Shown here: positions 42,751 through 54,855 of the stretch, in pieces
Position numbering within the stretch: the first letter of the stretch is position 1
Layout of the letters: each line of letters opens with the position of its first letter
Source of the DNA: Strigamia acuminata
Taxonomy: Eukaryota; Arthropoda; Chilopoda; Geophilomorpha; Linotaeniidae
Reading direction: 5' to 3'
Assembly: GCA_949358305.1 (NCBI GenBank)
Contig: OX442315.1
Coordinates: 1,240,001-1,304,000, forward strand
Length of the DNA: 64,000 nucleotides
Notes under the pieces: generated by a model
Told to the model about the DNA's origin: nothing
Databases searched by the model: none
Seen by the model: the letters and a program-made list of their open reading frames with translations, nothing else
Position numbers and translations under genes: made by a program

Positions 42751-43327
42751 CATCATTTGCAAATGGACTCCTAACAGGAAGTACGTATGATTGTTCAAAC
42801 TTTAAACAATTTTGATTATCAAACCAGGGCACTAATTGTCACGGCGCAACAAACCCGCGCAATTATAACGCCACCGGTGAACACAATCACAATTAAACCT
42901 GTTGAGGAGTTGAAGGAGGTGAAGAGACCAAAACCGCCTATGTTCTCCAGATCTAGATGCCTTGCGCCACCATTGGAACTGTTGGTTGCAGTTTTTAGTG
43001 TTACGACCGGAACCATTACCTCTGGAAGTCAACAATACATCCAACATCCGGATAAATCCAGTAATTGGAAGTCAATGATCAGCATGGACAAACCAAGAAT
43101 GGAGTAACCGGATCCAACATGCGCAAGACTCCTAGAAACCCGGGAACATGCCACATCATCATCTGATCTCTTGCTGCTCGAGCCCAAGACGATCACTGAT
43201 TAAAAGACATTTGTCAGCCGAGATTAGAAACCCCACAGTGTACCAGCTGAAGAAGGATTCTAACTCAGCAATTTTTCCAGGAATTGAACAGTGTTCTTAG
43301 TTTAAAGTGTTTTCTTCTTTTTTGCGG

Positions 43328-43435
43328 GATTTACTTTTAGGACTTGATCAAAGAAGAGGAGAAAACCTCTTTCTGCGGGATCTACTTCAAGGACTTGATC
43401 AAAGAAAGGAAGGAGGCACGTAACCAGGAATGGTG
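43328..43435. repeat. Two-unit tandem duplication of about 53 bp
   Basis: GCGGGATTTACTTTTAGGACTTGATCAAAGAAG is repeated as GCGGGATCTACTTCAAGGACTTGATCAAAGAAA. Each copy sits beside an A/G-rich stretch. Confidence 0.8.
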
Positions 43436-45235
43436 AATTTAGAGAGCCAAACTAGAACCCAATGGCCTCAATCATTCGAGGACACTGTTTAGTAACTCCG
43501 GAAAGTATTAATTTAATCCTCAACTTCATCATTTTCTAGAAATAGTGAAGTTTCACCAGTGTCTAATCAACATTCATTTTGTTTAATCTCAACTCCTTGG
43601 GAGTATAAAGTTATTAATCTCATTTTTGAAATTGACTTTGTTAATTTTAATTTTTAATTTTGATTTTTAATCTCAATTTTTAAATTCCGATTTTGACTTT
43701 TCCTGAATTTGACTTTCCTATTAATGACTTTGATTCTATTCTTAACTTAGTAACTAGTGCTGAGTTTATTGAATTTGAATCTAACTTTATTTCTTAGTCT
43801 AATAATGAAATTGTTAGAGCTAGGATTAAGAAACCTGATAATTGTAAATTTTACCAAAAATGTCTAATTCACATAGCTTTATTTCCAGAGAAAGTGTTTA
43901 ATCTTCCATACATATGGAGCTAACTGCTCTGGATGATGTTGGGTTTGTGAAGTTTTCATCAAGGAATTTTTCTTCATTACAAGATTTAAAACCAACTGAT
44001 ATTGCTTCATTTATTAACATCAAAGGAAAAATTCGAATCCATCTCCACACCAACCGCCAATCATCGGGATTGCTTCAGGAAATCAGCAACGGGACGAGGC
44101 ACCATGCATCAAGATTATGTGTACGGACATTTCTTGTGTTGCACTGCTTGATCCTCGTGCTCCGACCTGTGCCATGTCTGAACAACTTGTCGATAGATTG
44201 CGCAACCGAATGGAACTTTAAATGTTGTTTCTGATTTCATCAACCAAACAATTCATGGACGATTGATTTGAAAACTCCTATTTGTGACAAATTGGTGAGT
44301 AAAATCACTAAAATGAAACCTAATTAGTCTATTGCCAGGGATAAATCAGAGGTGTCACCAGTAGACTTGATCACTTTATTGGATGCGCACATTGTGATAG
44401 GATCACCTGAAGAACTTCAAAAATCACTGGAACTGAATACATCACACCCAGTGATGATAAATACAATAGCAGTACAAAGAAGAATTAGAATTCCTACTCC
44501 TGTCGGACAGTTGACATCAAGTCAAAGACTAAGATCTTATGGTCAGGAAAGACCAAAAATGACAAATTTTCAATGTCAAGAACATCCTCGAGGAGAACAT
44601 GGAAAGTGTGCCAGGAGTAACAGCGGAACATCCAGTGCAAAGTGCAACAATTTCGAGGTCACTGCCTGGATTGTGCTGGTGGACTCGTGAAGAAGAGAAG
44701 ATGGAAGATAGAAAATTAACAACAACCTCAAGACGGACAAGACAAGAATATGACGCCTCAATCGAGTCCCAACCTTTCAAACTCTTACCAAGCGCCGCTG
44801 GAATCATCAATGCCCAGAATTCAGATCCCTGGTCGCGTAAGTTAATGCAATATTTAATAGCTAATATTTTACCTGAAAAGCCCAGTGAGGTTGAGACTGT
44901 TAAAACTTTGCGCACAGCAATTTAAAATGTATGACAGCATGCGGTGTCGTTTTTTGTTAACACACACACACATGTAACAAAAAAAAGACGTCAAATTTGC
45001 CTCTCATTATCCTTAAGAGAATGATATTTTCACGTGCTACACTGCCCTCCCATTGTAGAACACATTAGTGTCGAAAAAACCCTGTACAGATTGAAAATGC
45101 GTGTTTTCTGGCCAAAAATGCGCAAAGGCGTCCAAATTTGGGTTTGAGAATGTAGGGCATGTTGGCGCGCAGAATTCTATTCTTGACATTTTTAATATTA
45201 TCTTCTATTTCATTTTCTTTTAATTACAACAACAA
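43436..45235. other. AT-rich region with short frames only
   Basis: Several 60-110 codon frames exist on both strands (for example at 44352-44690 and 44599-44925 on plus), but they overlap open frames on the other strand and show no domain. I do not call them genes. Confidence 0.3.
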
Positions 45236-45282
<47 letters not shown>

Positions 45283-45435
45283 AATAAAAAAAAATGACCG
45301 ATGTAGAGTACAGTGCGTAGTTACATTGGGTCATCTAATTGATTCATTTTATGTTTGTAAAAAATTATTTTTAATTTATGTTTCATGTTTTATGTTTATT
45401 TTATAGTATTTGTTTTATGTTATTTCATAGCGCGA
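45236..45435 (+). repeat. Poly(A) module 1
   Basis: A run of about 45 A is followed by CCGATGTAGAGTACAGTGCGTAGTT, then AAAAAATTATTTTTAATTTATGTTTCATG and GCGCGAGTTA. The same order recurs in module 3 at 48879-49030. Confidence 0.65.
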
Positions 45436-45922
45436 GTTACGAATAGCAGAGTTCACTGCTTTGGCAAGCGATATCCTCACGAGATGCCATTCATGTCATT
45501 TACTTTTTAATTTGGCGCATCTTTTGATGTAAACACATTTTCAGTGTGAACACAATTCATGTTGTTATCTAAGTACATTCTATTTAATTAGAATAGTTTA
45601 TGCGAATTTCCGATTATACGTAATGAAACTATTTCACAATTCACTAATGGAATGCTCACTCCTATCATCAATAGTGGAGAATAATCTTGAACCACGTTTT
45701 CCTCACACATGTATTTTTGTTAACACCTGTTTGAGAAAGTTATAGAAGTGTCTATAGGACGATAAAAAATCTTCACTAACATTTTTCATTAAATTGTTGT
45801 GTCGTGTCTTGTGAACGTTTGTGAGTACCGTGGGTGTTGCGTTTTTAATTGTCTAATTGATCTAGAAATTTGACATTCAACCTAGTAGACACATAGAATT
45901 AAAACTACATCCGCCACCGGAC

Positions 45923-46270
45923 ATGCCTTCCATTTGGGAGCTATTTAGATTCTTAGCCAGTGCTGATTTGCGCATCCCAAGGGAAGAGGCTGAACCACTC
46001 TTGAATCCACTTTTCCGTCGGTATGGAAAATTGTTTCTAGACCATGGTGGGACTGAGATAAATCGTCATGGTCTTATGAATTTTTGAGATATGTGGCTAA
46101 GAATACTGGAGTTTTTCCGAGTGCCAGCTCACCGGAGACTTTTGGGAAAACAAGTACCATCTTCAAGAGTTGAACGGACAACATGCATCTTTCAAACTTT
46201 TGCCGAATGCAAGCGAAAATTTCAACGCGGAATTTGGGACCCCGGGTTGCGTGAGACATTGTTATGTTAG
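45923..46270 (+). pseudogene. Unknown 115-codon frame with one TGA
   Basis: From the ATG at 45923 (MPSIWELFRFLASADLRIPR) the frame runs to the TAG at 46268, with one TGA at 46085-46087 between MNF and DMWLRILEFF. The flanking sequence looks protein-like on both sides (RRYGKLFLDHGGTEINRHG; RTTCIFQTFAECKRKFQ). CGA to TGA would explain the stop. The family is not recognised. Confidence 0.35.
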
Positions 46271-46666
46271 ATTATTCTAGTATTTCCATTTAAATTTCAA
46301 ATAAGCCAATAGCATAAAAATTTGCGTGCAGAATTTCAGTATAAATAAGGGCATGTTATGTCATTTTCTTTCCTTTTAAATTAATGAAATTCGAAGAAGG
46401 TGATTGAATTAATTTCCCATTGTCATTGCAAAAGCATTAATTTATTTCCCCTGTTCACTAATGTAGGAATAATATCCAAATATAGTTTTAGACTTGCAAA
46501 CAAATTAAATTTTCGAGATCCTTTAAATTAGTCAGCCCTGATATTATTATTAGTGAACCACAGTTCTACAATTTTACTTTAAACATTTTCATTATTCTTT
46601 TTAATCATTTCATTTTTCTTTCTTTCATATTTTATTTTCCATCTTTTTAATATCATTCTTTACTAA

Positions 46667-46840
46667 AAAAAAAAAAAAAAAAAAAATGGAAAATAGTGCT
46701 ACCTACCAGTGCTATCTACCTATATTTTTGTTTAGTATTTTTGTTTCAAATTATCTTTATTGTTAATTTATTATTTCATGTTTATTTTCCAAATATTTAT
46801 TTATTATCATTCATTCATAACTTAAATAGTTTGTGAGCAT
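46667..46840 (+). repeat. Poly(A) module 2
   Basis: About 22 A followed by TGGAAAATAGTGCTACCTACC and T-rich sequence with TTTATTATTTCATGTTTATTTTCC. It is only loosely similar to modules 1 and 3. Confidence 0.4.
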
Positions 46841-46889
46841 TGTTATAGACCGGCAAACCAACTGAGATCTGTTGTATCGTGTGTGACAC

Positions 46890-47249
46890 TTATGGAACTT
46901 TTGTGTGTGCAAGCAGTGCTGTGTGCCTTTGGATCTCGATGTTGAGCAACTGCAGTACGAGCATGCGAGCATCTTTTCCTGTTAAAGGCGCAATTTCAAT
47001 TGCGCACACTATCCGGTTTAAAACAACACCATATTGAACCACAGCTATTTCACCGTGAAGGAACATGGATGACCGAACCAAATCAAATCCAGATTGCAAA
47101 TGACTCTTTATGATAACTGTAGTTGTCAGTGTCTGTAGTGATGCCTGAGCATTAAGAACAGCTAGGAGATCGTCACTAATTATGTCTTGAACAGCAGCGC
47201 TCATCATGTATGCGCAAACACCATCGTGTTCATATGTGATCAAGTCCAC
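46890..47249 (-). CDS. Hypothetical frame, 119 codons
   Basis: The minus frame starts MDLITYEHDGVCAYMMSAAV and contains aliphatic segments (IISDDLLAVLNAQASLQTLT). It has no recognised domain and no signal peptide. It could be an exon or chance. Confidence 0.2.
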   Translation of the reverse strand: MDLITYEHDGVCAYMMSAAVQDIISDDLLAVLNAQASLQTLTTTVIIKSHLQSGFDLVRSSMFLHGEIAVVQYGVVLNRIVCAIEIAPLTGKDARMLVLQLLNIEIQRHTALLAHTKVP

Positions 47250-47532
47250 AGTGAGTTCATCTATTCAATTTGCTGAGCCATCTGCTACCGCTGTGATACA
47301 GAGACAAACACAGTTTAGCGTAACTATGAAACTTTGACTTTTCTATTGTTTAATTTGATTTGGAATTTACAATATCAACAACCGTATTAATTTATGATTT
47401 AACATCGTTGCAACACGGATTCAGAGATAACCACATCTATAGCAACCCGCACCTTTATATGTTGCCCTTGTCTAGATGGTTTTGTGTCCAGTGGGGCGAT
47501 TGGTGTCAGAATGGTTTAACAACTAGCTTGGA

Positions 47533-47886
47533 ATGAACAGACATCCTGTTTACAGCGTTTATCATCAGGCAGTAACTGTGGAAGCACATTTCAAGAGCAA
47601 ATTGCAACATTGCAAGGCGATTAAGGCGGATGAGAATACCACCGAAGAATCACGACGACAACTGGACCCGGCGACGTCAGCCGAGTGTTGGAGTGTCAAC
47701 AGACTTTCGTTGCTCGACAATATGACGGTTTCTGCGCCGGTTCGATGTTGTGGATTGTTGAAGTGTTACAATTGGGCAAATATTTCTTTAATACTTTTAT
47801 GTGTTTGTGTTGTGACTTGCGCAAAATTCCGCAACGATAATCCAACGTCGTGGATTTTAATTTATTCTTCTATGTTACCAAAATAA
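47533..47886 (+). CDS. Hypothetical frame with a hydrophobic segment, 117 codons
   Basis: The frame begins MNRHPVYSVYHQAVTVEAHF and has one likely membrane span (NISLILLCVCVVTCA) near residue 90. The family is unknown and coding status is doubtful. Confidence 0.2.
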   Translation: MNRHPVYSVYHQAVTVEAHFKSKLQHCKAIKADENTTEESRRQLDPATSAECWSVNRLSLLDNMTVSAPVRCCGLLKCYNWANISLILLCVCVVTCAKFRNDNPTSWILIYSSMLPK

Positions 47887-48166
47887 CTAAATCTTTCCTA
47901 CTTTTGTTTTTGAACCATTTCCTTTGCCCATTGTTTCATCATCTTAACTAATTTCCGCTGATTCTAACATGAATTCTGCTATTGCCTATGTCTGTTCCAA
48001 CATTAGTGTCAGTAATTTCGTGTCTTCTACCACCCGATGCCCATCTGGATCGATTATGTACTTGTAAATTCCATCCCCTGTGCCCATTTCTCGAATTGGA
48101 CATCGACTATTAAAAAAGCCAGTGCTGGGGACCGACAGTTGGGAGATGAAATGGATTTAGACTTTA

Positions 48167-48412
48167 GCCAATGGTGTTTTGCCGGCGTCGACGCTGCAGC
48201 AATCAACAAGCCATACCGACGTCACACCATCCATTCTGGGCGTCGCACAGGAGATCTTCGAGAGTACGCCGGCGGCACAGGTCCAAGATGTGAGAAAATT
48301 GGAGCAGAAAATGGCCGACCCACGACTCTCCAATATCCCGATTACTCAACAGCCACGAGGACCACCACTTGGTGCCCGATTGCCACCAGCGATGCGAAAA
48401 GGATTCGCCTAA
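48167..48412 (+). CDS. Hypothetical open segment without ATG
   Basis: Open for 81 codons with a protein-like middle (ILGVAQEIFESTPAAQVQDV, then RKLEQKMADPRLSNIP) and a Pro-rich basic end. There is no start codon, so it would be an internal or last exon, or a relic. Confidence 0.25.
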   Translation, partial: ANGVLPASTLQQSTSHTDVTPSILGVAQEIFESTPAAQVQDVRKLEQKMADPRLSNIPITQQPRGPPLGARLPPAMRKGFA

Positions 48413-48875
48413 TCACCACAGAACGCAAATTTACTTGCGTTAAACACTAACAATGACAATAATTTCAATTTAAATACAGATGCTCGACATAAAGCGCCTC
48501 GAAAGAAGAATATTCCGACTACATCGTCCAGTGCCACATCTATGATTTTCACGATGGCCAAAGCAACCGAAGCTCCATCATGTGTAAGCACTCGGGCGCC
48601 AGAAATCCCCGATGCAGCAATGCTGTGGAATCAAATCCTTTTTCCTATGTTACCAGGATACCTAAAATTTTCTAACTTCCTGGTTATTTATGCCCAGTGA
48701 TTCATCTAAGTTAACTCCTGTTAAATCCAATCTAAATTCTATTTTTGTTTATTTCTCTTCACAGTAACATTTATTTTATAACTTGACAACCTTTAAAAAA
48801 TCCTCATATACGTACAAGTCTTATTTCTTATGCCTATTTCAAAAGTAGCATGGGCATTATCAGTTTGGACTGACA

Positions 48876-48878
<3 letters not shown>

Positions 48879-48927
<49 letters not shown>

Positions 48928-49030
48928 GAATGTAGTGCACCATGCGCAGTTTTCATTCGAGTTAACAAAAAATTATTTTTGTTTTATGTTTTATGTTTAT
49001 TTATGTTTTTATGTTTGTATGCGCGAGTTA
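48879..49030 (+). repeat. Poly(A) module 3
   Basis: About 45 A followed by CCGAATGTAGTGCACCATGCGCAGTT, then AAAAAATTATTTTTGTTTTATG and GCGCGAGTTA, collinear with module 1. Upstream, CTATGTTACCAGGATACCTAAA (about 48644) resembles CTATGTTACCAAAATAACTAAA (about 47869), so more than the poly(A) tract is duplicated here. Confidence 0.65.
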
Positions 49031-51154
49031 ATCTGACTAAGTTTTAACATCTAGTGTTCAATATGCTCCAGAATTGGCATGTCCAGTAAATACTCCTTAA
49101 TGCCATGCGCAACAACTCTGATAAATAATTAACAATTAATGATTTATGATCCCCTTTTGCACATCTTGCTTTAATATAATTTTCTCCACTTTTAGTTTTT
49201 ATTACAAGATAATTATTTTCACATACATTTAATTTATGTGTCAACTCTTATAGCTAAACATTCTTTGAGTTTCTACATTTTCTCCACTTGAAGTTATTCT
49301 TCTATATTAAATTATAGATGTTTAATCTTGACATTAACCCGTCTATGACTGCCTTCTCACATATGCGCTTTTGATAATACCTATTAACTCATTGAAGTTC
49401 CTCGGAGCGTTCGCGCTGAGAAATGTGTGACTGTTCTTTGAACTGCATATTGTGTATGTTGTGTGTATGTTCTGTTCCGTCTGCGTTCTGTTCATTGCAA
49501 GTGACAAGTGTTATGCGTGGTTGAATTTATTATTCATATGTAAATGTGTTGTTGAGTGAATAGGCACATTCAAACTGAAGTCAACTTGGCAGCCATCAAT
49601 CCAAATGATCGAATTGGGAATAAACGCACAAACAATTCCCCAATGCCGCCTTTGCTTGCAACCGAACCAAGGACACCGCCAATGAACAGTATCTTTCACG
49701 ACCATCTGTGATTCAAATTGAAAGTGCAAAGTACACAAGCATGCACCTTCTCTGTCGTACGTTTAGAAGTTGTGTCAGACCTTAGATACATTCCTGGAAG
49801 GACAACGCTAGGAACAATGGTTGCGCAATTAAAATGTGCAGCAGATCGAGGCCGAGACTATTTATAAGCCAGTCCACCCGTTGGCTAAAGCAATCAGCAA
49901 CAACCGAAGGACCATCATCAATTCCACGAATCACAGCGCCGTTGAAGGATCGATTGGCCCCATCATGGACGACAAAAACGAGTGTGATCTCCAATGATCA
50001 TCGTGCGCTTCCAATGGCTTCAATACCAATTGGACTGGTACCAAGTGTAATTAATAACTTGAATTTATCTATAGGTTTCATGAGTTGTTGAGACACCACC
50101 ATGTTTTACAACCCCACGGGTTTCCACCACAGCAACAACAGTGCAACCATTTTCCGATACTCTACGGACTGCCGGGAGATGGTCTTCGTAACCAGAATGC
50201 GGAATCCGAATGTTGGCGCTGGAAGCTCGAATCAAAGTTTAAAAACCATGGTGTGCCATGTTATGAACATTTGCCCCGGCTGTCAGATTATTGCAAGGAC
50301 ACCGCGGTTGGGATGACTCCGAACTGACCATCACGTTTGAGCTATTGCCGAGTTTAATGGCGCCTGCTGCAGTGGTTTGTAATTTCGCCAACGGCAGAGA
50401 ACTCCTTCTGAGCCTTCTCTGCCGATGCTATGAAGAACTCTTTCTTGGCCACTGTTGCAGCGAGATCAACCGACAAGGCGCAATACCGTCTCGTGATGCG
50501 CAACGAGTGGTTGTCGAAGTGGCCTTTAACATGCTGAAGTATTTTCATTTTCCTCGACATCGTCAAACCTTGGAGTTTGAATGAAATCTCTACCCGAATG
50601 TGACTTTGTGACGGTTACACTGTCATACACTTTGTTAGTATAGGACGATTACTTCACCAATAGATGGCGCTGATACGTTTTAGCGGTAATTTCAAATTTC
50701 GACAATTTTTGAGTGAATAAAATATAAATTACTATTTATATTTTATTCCACTGCGACTTTAGACACTTTTAAATACTTTTGGATGTTTAAATACTAGTTG
50801 ATTTATTTGTCACATAATTCTATTGAATTATGTGCAAACTTTACACCTAGTGAAGTCACCCTTCATCACCCACTGTGAGTTGGACTCCTTTTGGATTATA
50901 GTCAAAGGGACTTAATCCAAAGTGTGTCCTGCGTATCCAGTTCCTGTAGTGGACCTAGTAGAAGACTATGTCCTGGGTATCCACTTCCTATGATCTGGGA
51001 TTGGATGGATTTGACTGCCCAGTGATCCCATTGGATCACTGAACAGCTATTCTCCTCACCGAGTATATATCCCCCTGCAAAACGGATATAGCTCGCGCTT
51101 GTTCTGTTTTTGTTTGATACTGATATTACTTGAGCACATATTATACTTCTCTGC
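49031..51154. other. Low-gene-content region
   Basis: Short frames only. One at 49577-49710 (plus) is protein-like but brief, and those at 50085-50584 overlap open frames on the other strand. GTGTCCTGCGTATCCAGTTCCT and ATGTCCTGGGTATCCACTTCCT (about 50923 and 50969) form a short direct duplication. Confidence 0.3.
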
Positions 51155-51545
51155 GTTCCGACAATCCGTTGTAGAAATACTTTGTATTTAGTGTAAGTAT
51201 CTAGAGTGGGTAGAAGACTCACAGACACACTGCCCGCCTCTTCATGCCAACATTCCGTTGTAGAAATGTAGTAACTAGAGTGGAGAGATTCACAGACACA
51301 TTTAAGTGTAGTATCTAGAGTGGGGTACAACCCACAGACGCACTCCCTCCAGCTTCATGCCAACATTCCGTTGTAGAATGCAGAATCTAGAGTGGAGTAA
51401 AATTCACAGACGCATTGGTAATGTAGAATCTAGAGTGGAGTATTTATATTTCACAGACGCATTATCAGAGTAATCGACGCGGAGTAATTTCCCGGTTACT
51501 CTCCCGCCAGCCAGGACCGAGTGGAGTAATTTCCCGGCGATGGAT
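51155..51545. repeat. Degenerate tandem repeat with TCTAGAGTGG...TCACAGACGCA
   Basis: Five units built on TAGAGTGG-N(8-20)-CACAGACRCA, interspersed with a second motif ATGCCAACATTCCGTTGTAGAA (three copies). It ends with GGAGTAATTTCCCGG occurring twice. Confidence 0.85.
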
Positions 51546-51807
51546 AACCTTTCCTGCGAAATACTTCGATTCATTTCGTTGTTGGTTTGACGGAACATTT
51601 CAGTCTGACTCAAATGTTGATTGCACTCGGGGCAAAAATAGCTCGGCGCTATTTTAATTATTTCTTTATTTTTATAGTTATTTATCCAGTTTCACGAACA
51701 CAATATCATGTTTAATTCAATAGAATTTACATGAATATTTATTTCGATTGTTTCATCATTCTTATGATCGCGCTGTATAATTATTAACAATATAATAATT
51801 ACACGTG

Positions 51808-52197
51808 TGATGATTGTGCCAAAGTCAACCGCACCTCTCGGATATAACACACCCAAGCCTAACCATTACACACCATTTTAGAACCAATCCAGGACCATTT
51901 GGAAGCCCGAACCATACTCAGACGACATCTTTTACGTCACCGTAATAAGAAAGATACACATTCTTATTGCACGACTGAAAACCGCAAGTGATATTATTTC
52001 AGGGCTTTTGCCAACCCATTGTATATTTAACATGAAGTTATTTAGCCATTTGTAGGCATAGGTTTTATATAAGTCTTCCATTCGTAATAAATTGTTACAT
52101 GATTTGAGAAATCACAAGCCTCCGTACTTTTACACTTTCACACGAGTTCTCGCTCTAATTGTTAAGCAATTTGTATCTCGCCAAGTCAATCGTCACA
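51808..52197 (+). repeat. Putative LTR of element G (3' end firm, start guessed)
   Basis: It ends CGTCACA two bases before a perfect tRNA-Gln primer site. It contains a TATA-like GGTTTTATATAAG (about 52061) and an AATAAA further on, the order expected for a promoter and poly(A) signal of an LTR. The start (TGTGATGATTG) is a guess, because the partner LTR is not in the window. Confidence 0.55.
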
Positions 52198-52199
52198 CG

Positions 52200-52217
52200 T
52201 GGAGGTCCCACCGAGAT
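52200..52217 (+). other. Primer binding site, tRNA-Gln (element G)
   Basis: TGGAGGTCCCACCGAGAT is the exact complement of the 3' end of animal tRNA-Gln(TTG), including CCA. Confidence 0.8.
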
Positions 52218-53079
52218 AGGTTGCATTTTATTGAAGTGAACTCTGTGATCAAGTGTAAAATTGAAAAATGAATTTCTTGATTATTTTATGTAGATATTAT
52301 AATTAGAAAATTTCCGATTTTTCTCTATAAATTTACTGTGAAATATCCATTTGTTTTCAAAAAATTCTCATTATCTTTTGGAAATATCTGAATTCGAATT
52401 TTTGGATTATTTTGGAAACTCATTATAATTCCAAATTTCCTACAAAAAAAAATCTATTTTGAGTTTATTGAGTTTCCCAGAATATTTGGCTATATTCTGG
52501 AAAAAATTTCGAAACCTTGAATTTCGATCAAAAAACGAATTTGACTAGAAATTCTGCTGACTGAAAAATAAAAAGTTAAAATATTTTATTTTACTGGTTA
52601 AAAAAACTTGACCAAGTTTCTATTGTTCTGTTCAACGTTCTGGATTATTATTCTTAATCCTTGACAAGGCAAAGAATGTGACAAAGAGAGCCACTCACGA
52701 TGCAGCTCGGAGTAGGTCATCCAGATGTGACATTGTTGAGAATTTCGGATTAGAAATTATCTGAAATTTTCAACATCGCCAATCACAGCAGACTGTCTTG
52801 ACAAAGGAGATTTTCCGGAAGCTAGTTTGACAACCAATATTCAGCCACACTTGCTTTTCGACAGTGCGACCATCCAGTTGTGCCTTTGTGACCAGTGCCC
52901 GTTTGGACCATTCTTGACCACGCAACAGGACAGTTCTTTCCCGAAGCCACTTCAGTTTCAGCAGCTAAGGTTGTATTTTTTTTCAAATTATTTCTTAGTT
53001 TAATCTTAAGCGTGTTACATTTACGCTAGTTCAGTTAAATTTTATTTTTTCTTTTTGTACGTGTATTTCTTTGAGTATT
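52218..53079 (+). other. Leader of element G
   Basis: AT-rich leader of about 860 bases between primer site and gag-like ATG, without a protein-like frame. Confidence 0.4.
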
Positions 53080-53393
53080 ATGGCCCGTAGACCTGTAAGA
53101 GTTCGTGGAACACGAGGAAATCGTGGAGCACGACGACGTGGTGGTATGTGTGAAACACCAAGAGGAATTGTGGAGTCTGATCTAGAAAGCCAGGGGGAAG
53201 AAAATGTTCCTAGAGACGTTTCCAACCCAGGTAATTCTAGAACGGATCCACTATCCGTCCCGCATGATTTAGAAGTTCACTGTCGCCATTACCAATTGGA
53301 AGTGACGCAGTTTTCCACTTTATGTGAGACTCAGCAATACACGGCGAATAATCATCACGAGAGAAATCGTGCAATTACTCCCGATGTAATTGT

Positions 53394-53929
53394 TGTTGGT
53401 CAAAAATAGCCCAAAGTGCGTCGATGTGATATAGGATCACATTTGATCTTTTGTTTATTAATTATCCAAGTGTATTTGTTGTGATAATTCAATTCTCGAC
53501 TTTATTTATGATTATTTATATATTTACCTCGTTTTGTGTACCTAAGCATGGAGTACCATGCATTCTCTAGTTTTTTTCGTTTATGTAACGCCTAATTCCG
53601 ACACCAGGTGTCATACTTGTACTTTTCACCATCCAAGATGGCCGCACACACGTTTGTGTGCTTTCTCCTAATTTTGGACACGATATGTAAGATTTTCCTT
53701 ATGTTTTAGTAAAGTTTTATCATTTTAGAGTGTTTGTTTATATTTTACAGCACCCTAAGTGCTATTGTCATCACATTCAGCGCATATAAGCGGCATTTGG
53801 CCGCGCGCTTTGGTCCCGGCATTTTTTGTAGCATCGTCGCTACGTCCGTGTCAGCGACACGGCGCCCGCGCACGTTTCCACGCTTCGGTTCACACCGAAT
53901 TTTGCGCTGCTCTCCTCTGCTGCCCTTCA
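53394..53929 (+). repeat. 5' LTR of copia D
   Basis: Carries GACACCAGGTGTC (53610-53622), CCAAGATGGCCGC (53633-53645) followed by a CACACACG/TTTGTGTG hairpin, and CATATAAGCGG (53783-53793), the same order as in B and F. Confidence 0.95.
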
Positions 53930-53931
53930 AT

Positions 53932-53950
53932 TGGTAGCAGAGGATGGTTT
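53932..53950 (+). other. Primer binding site, initiator tRNA-Met (copia D)
   Basis: TGGTAGCAGAGGATGGTTT, two bases after the LTR, identical to that of B. Confidence 0.92.
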
Positions 53951-54855
53951 AGCTATTCTTTTGCCACTAATTTTCGCCGAAAATTCAGCGAATTTTCGCG
54001 AATTTCGCGGCGAATTTTTCGTTTTAGGTTTACGTCGATTTCCGGCCCGATTTCCGTGAGAAGAACGTCGCCGCTACGTTACCGACGTTCCAGAGCAGTC
54101 TGTGCTGTTTTCCACGCGATCCTGCATTTAATTTCGACCATAATTCCGCGGTCTCGCGAATTTTGAGTCGAATTTTTATTTATTTTCAGTTTTCATCGAT
54201 TTGCGACACGACAACGCTAAAATAGCGTCTTTTCATCGAGAAACGAGACGATTCTCGCTGTGTCATACCCCGGTGTATGCACAGTATCGACGATCTGATT
54301 TATTACGACGAATTTTTGGCGTATTTTCGTGAAGAGCCTCATTTAATGAGAAGAATTTGGATTTTCGAATCCAAATTAGCGCTTTTAACAGGTTTTTCGA
54401 GAAAACCCGCTCGTGCCTTTATCACGAGCTCGCGTGACGTTACGCGAGAGATTCATCAACTTTTCTCCTTCCCTGTCGTGAAACTTTGTTATTTTAAGAT
54501 ATTATTTAAGGCTTTTGGTAGGTTCCCTATTAGAATCGGTGCAGCCCTTCGGACAAGTCTGTCCAAGCTGCATTTGTATTCTAGAGTGAGGCTGAGCCCT
54601 GCGCCACCTAGTATTCCCGCGATCCCAGGCGATCTCAAAGGACACTAGGGGGACACTCACTCTAGGTTATCAGCTGATTGTAGCATCGGCTTCCAATTTG
54701 TGGTTTTCCGCCTCGAAAGTGCTTGTGCTTCGGTTAGTGTTTGTGATTGTGACGTCGGATTGTGTAGTGCTACGAGTGTCTTCTACTACGCCCGTACCAC
54801 TCTCTACGCCTTTGTGTTTTCGCGGCGTGCAAGGTCGAAGGATTTTCACGCCAGG
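53951..54855 (+). other. Noncoding leader of copia D
   Basis: Contains GCGAATTTTCGCGAATTTCG palindromes, GCTGAGCCCTGCGCCACCTAG (54591-54611) and the hairpin AGCTGAT-TGTAGC-ATCGGCT (54672-54691). The open frame extends upstream of the chosen ATG to 54700, but that part is not conserved in B or F. Confidence 0.7.

Noticed and set aside
42350-44925. Possible multi-exon gene from several 60-130 codon frames
   Set aside because: Frames on both strands overlap, no splice pattern joins them convincingly and no domain is recognisable; only one is listed, at low confidence.
54700-54855. Upstream extension of the copia D polyprotein
   Set aside because: The extra 52 codons are not conserved in B or F, which begin at the equivalent of 54856.
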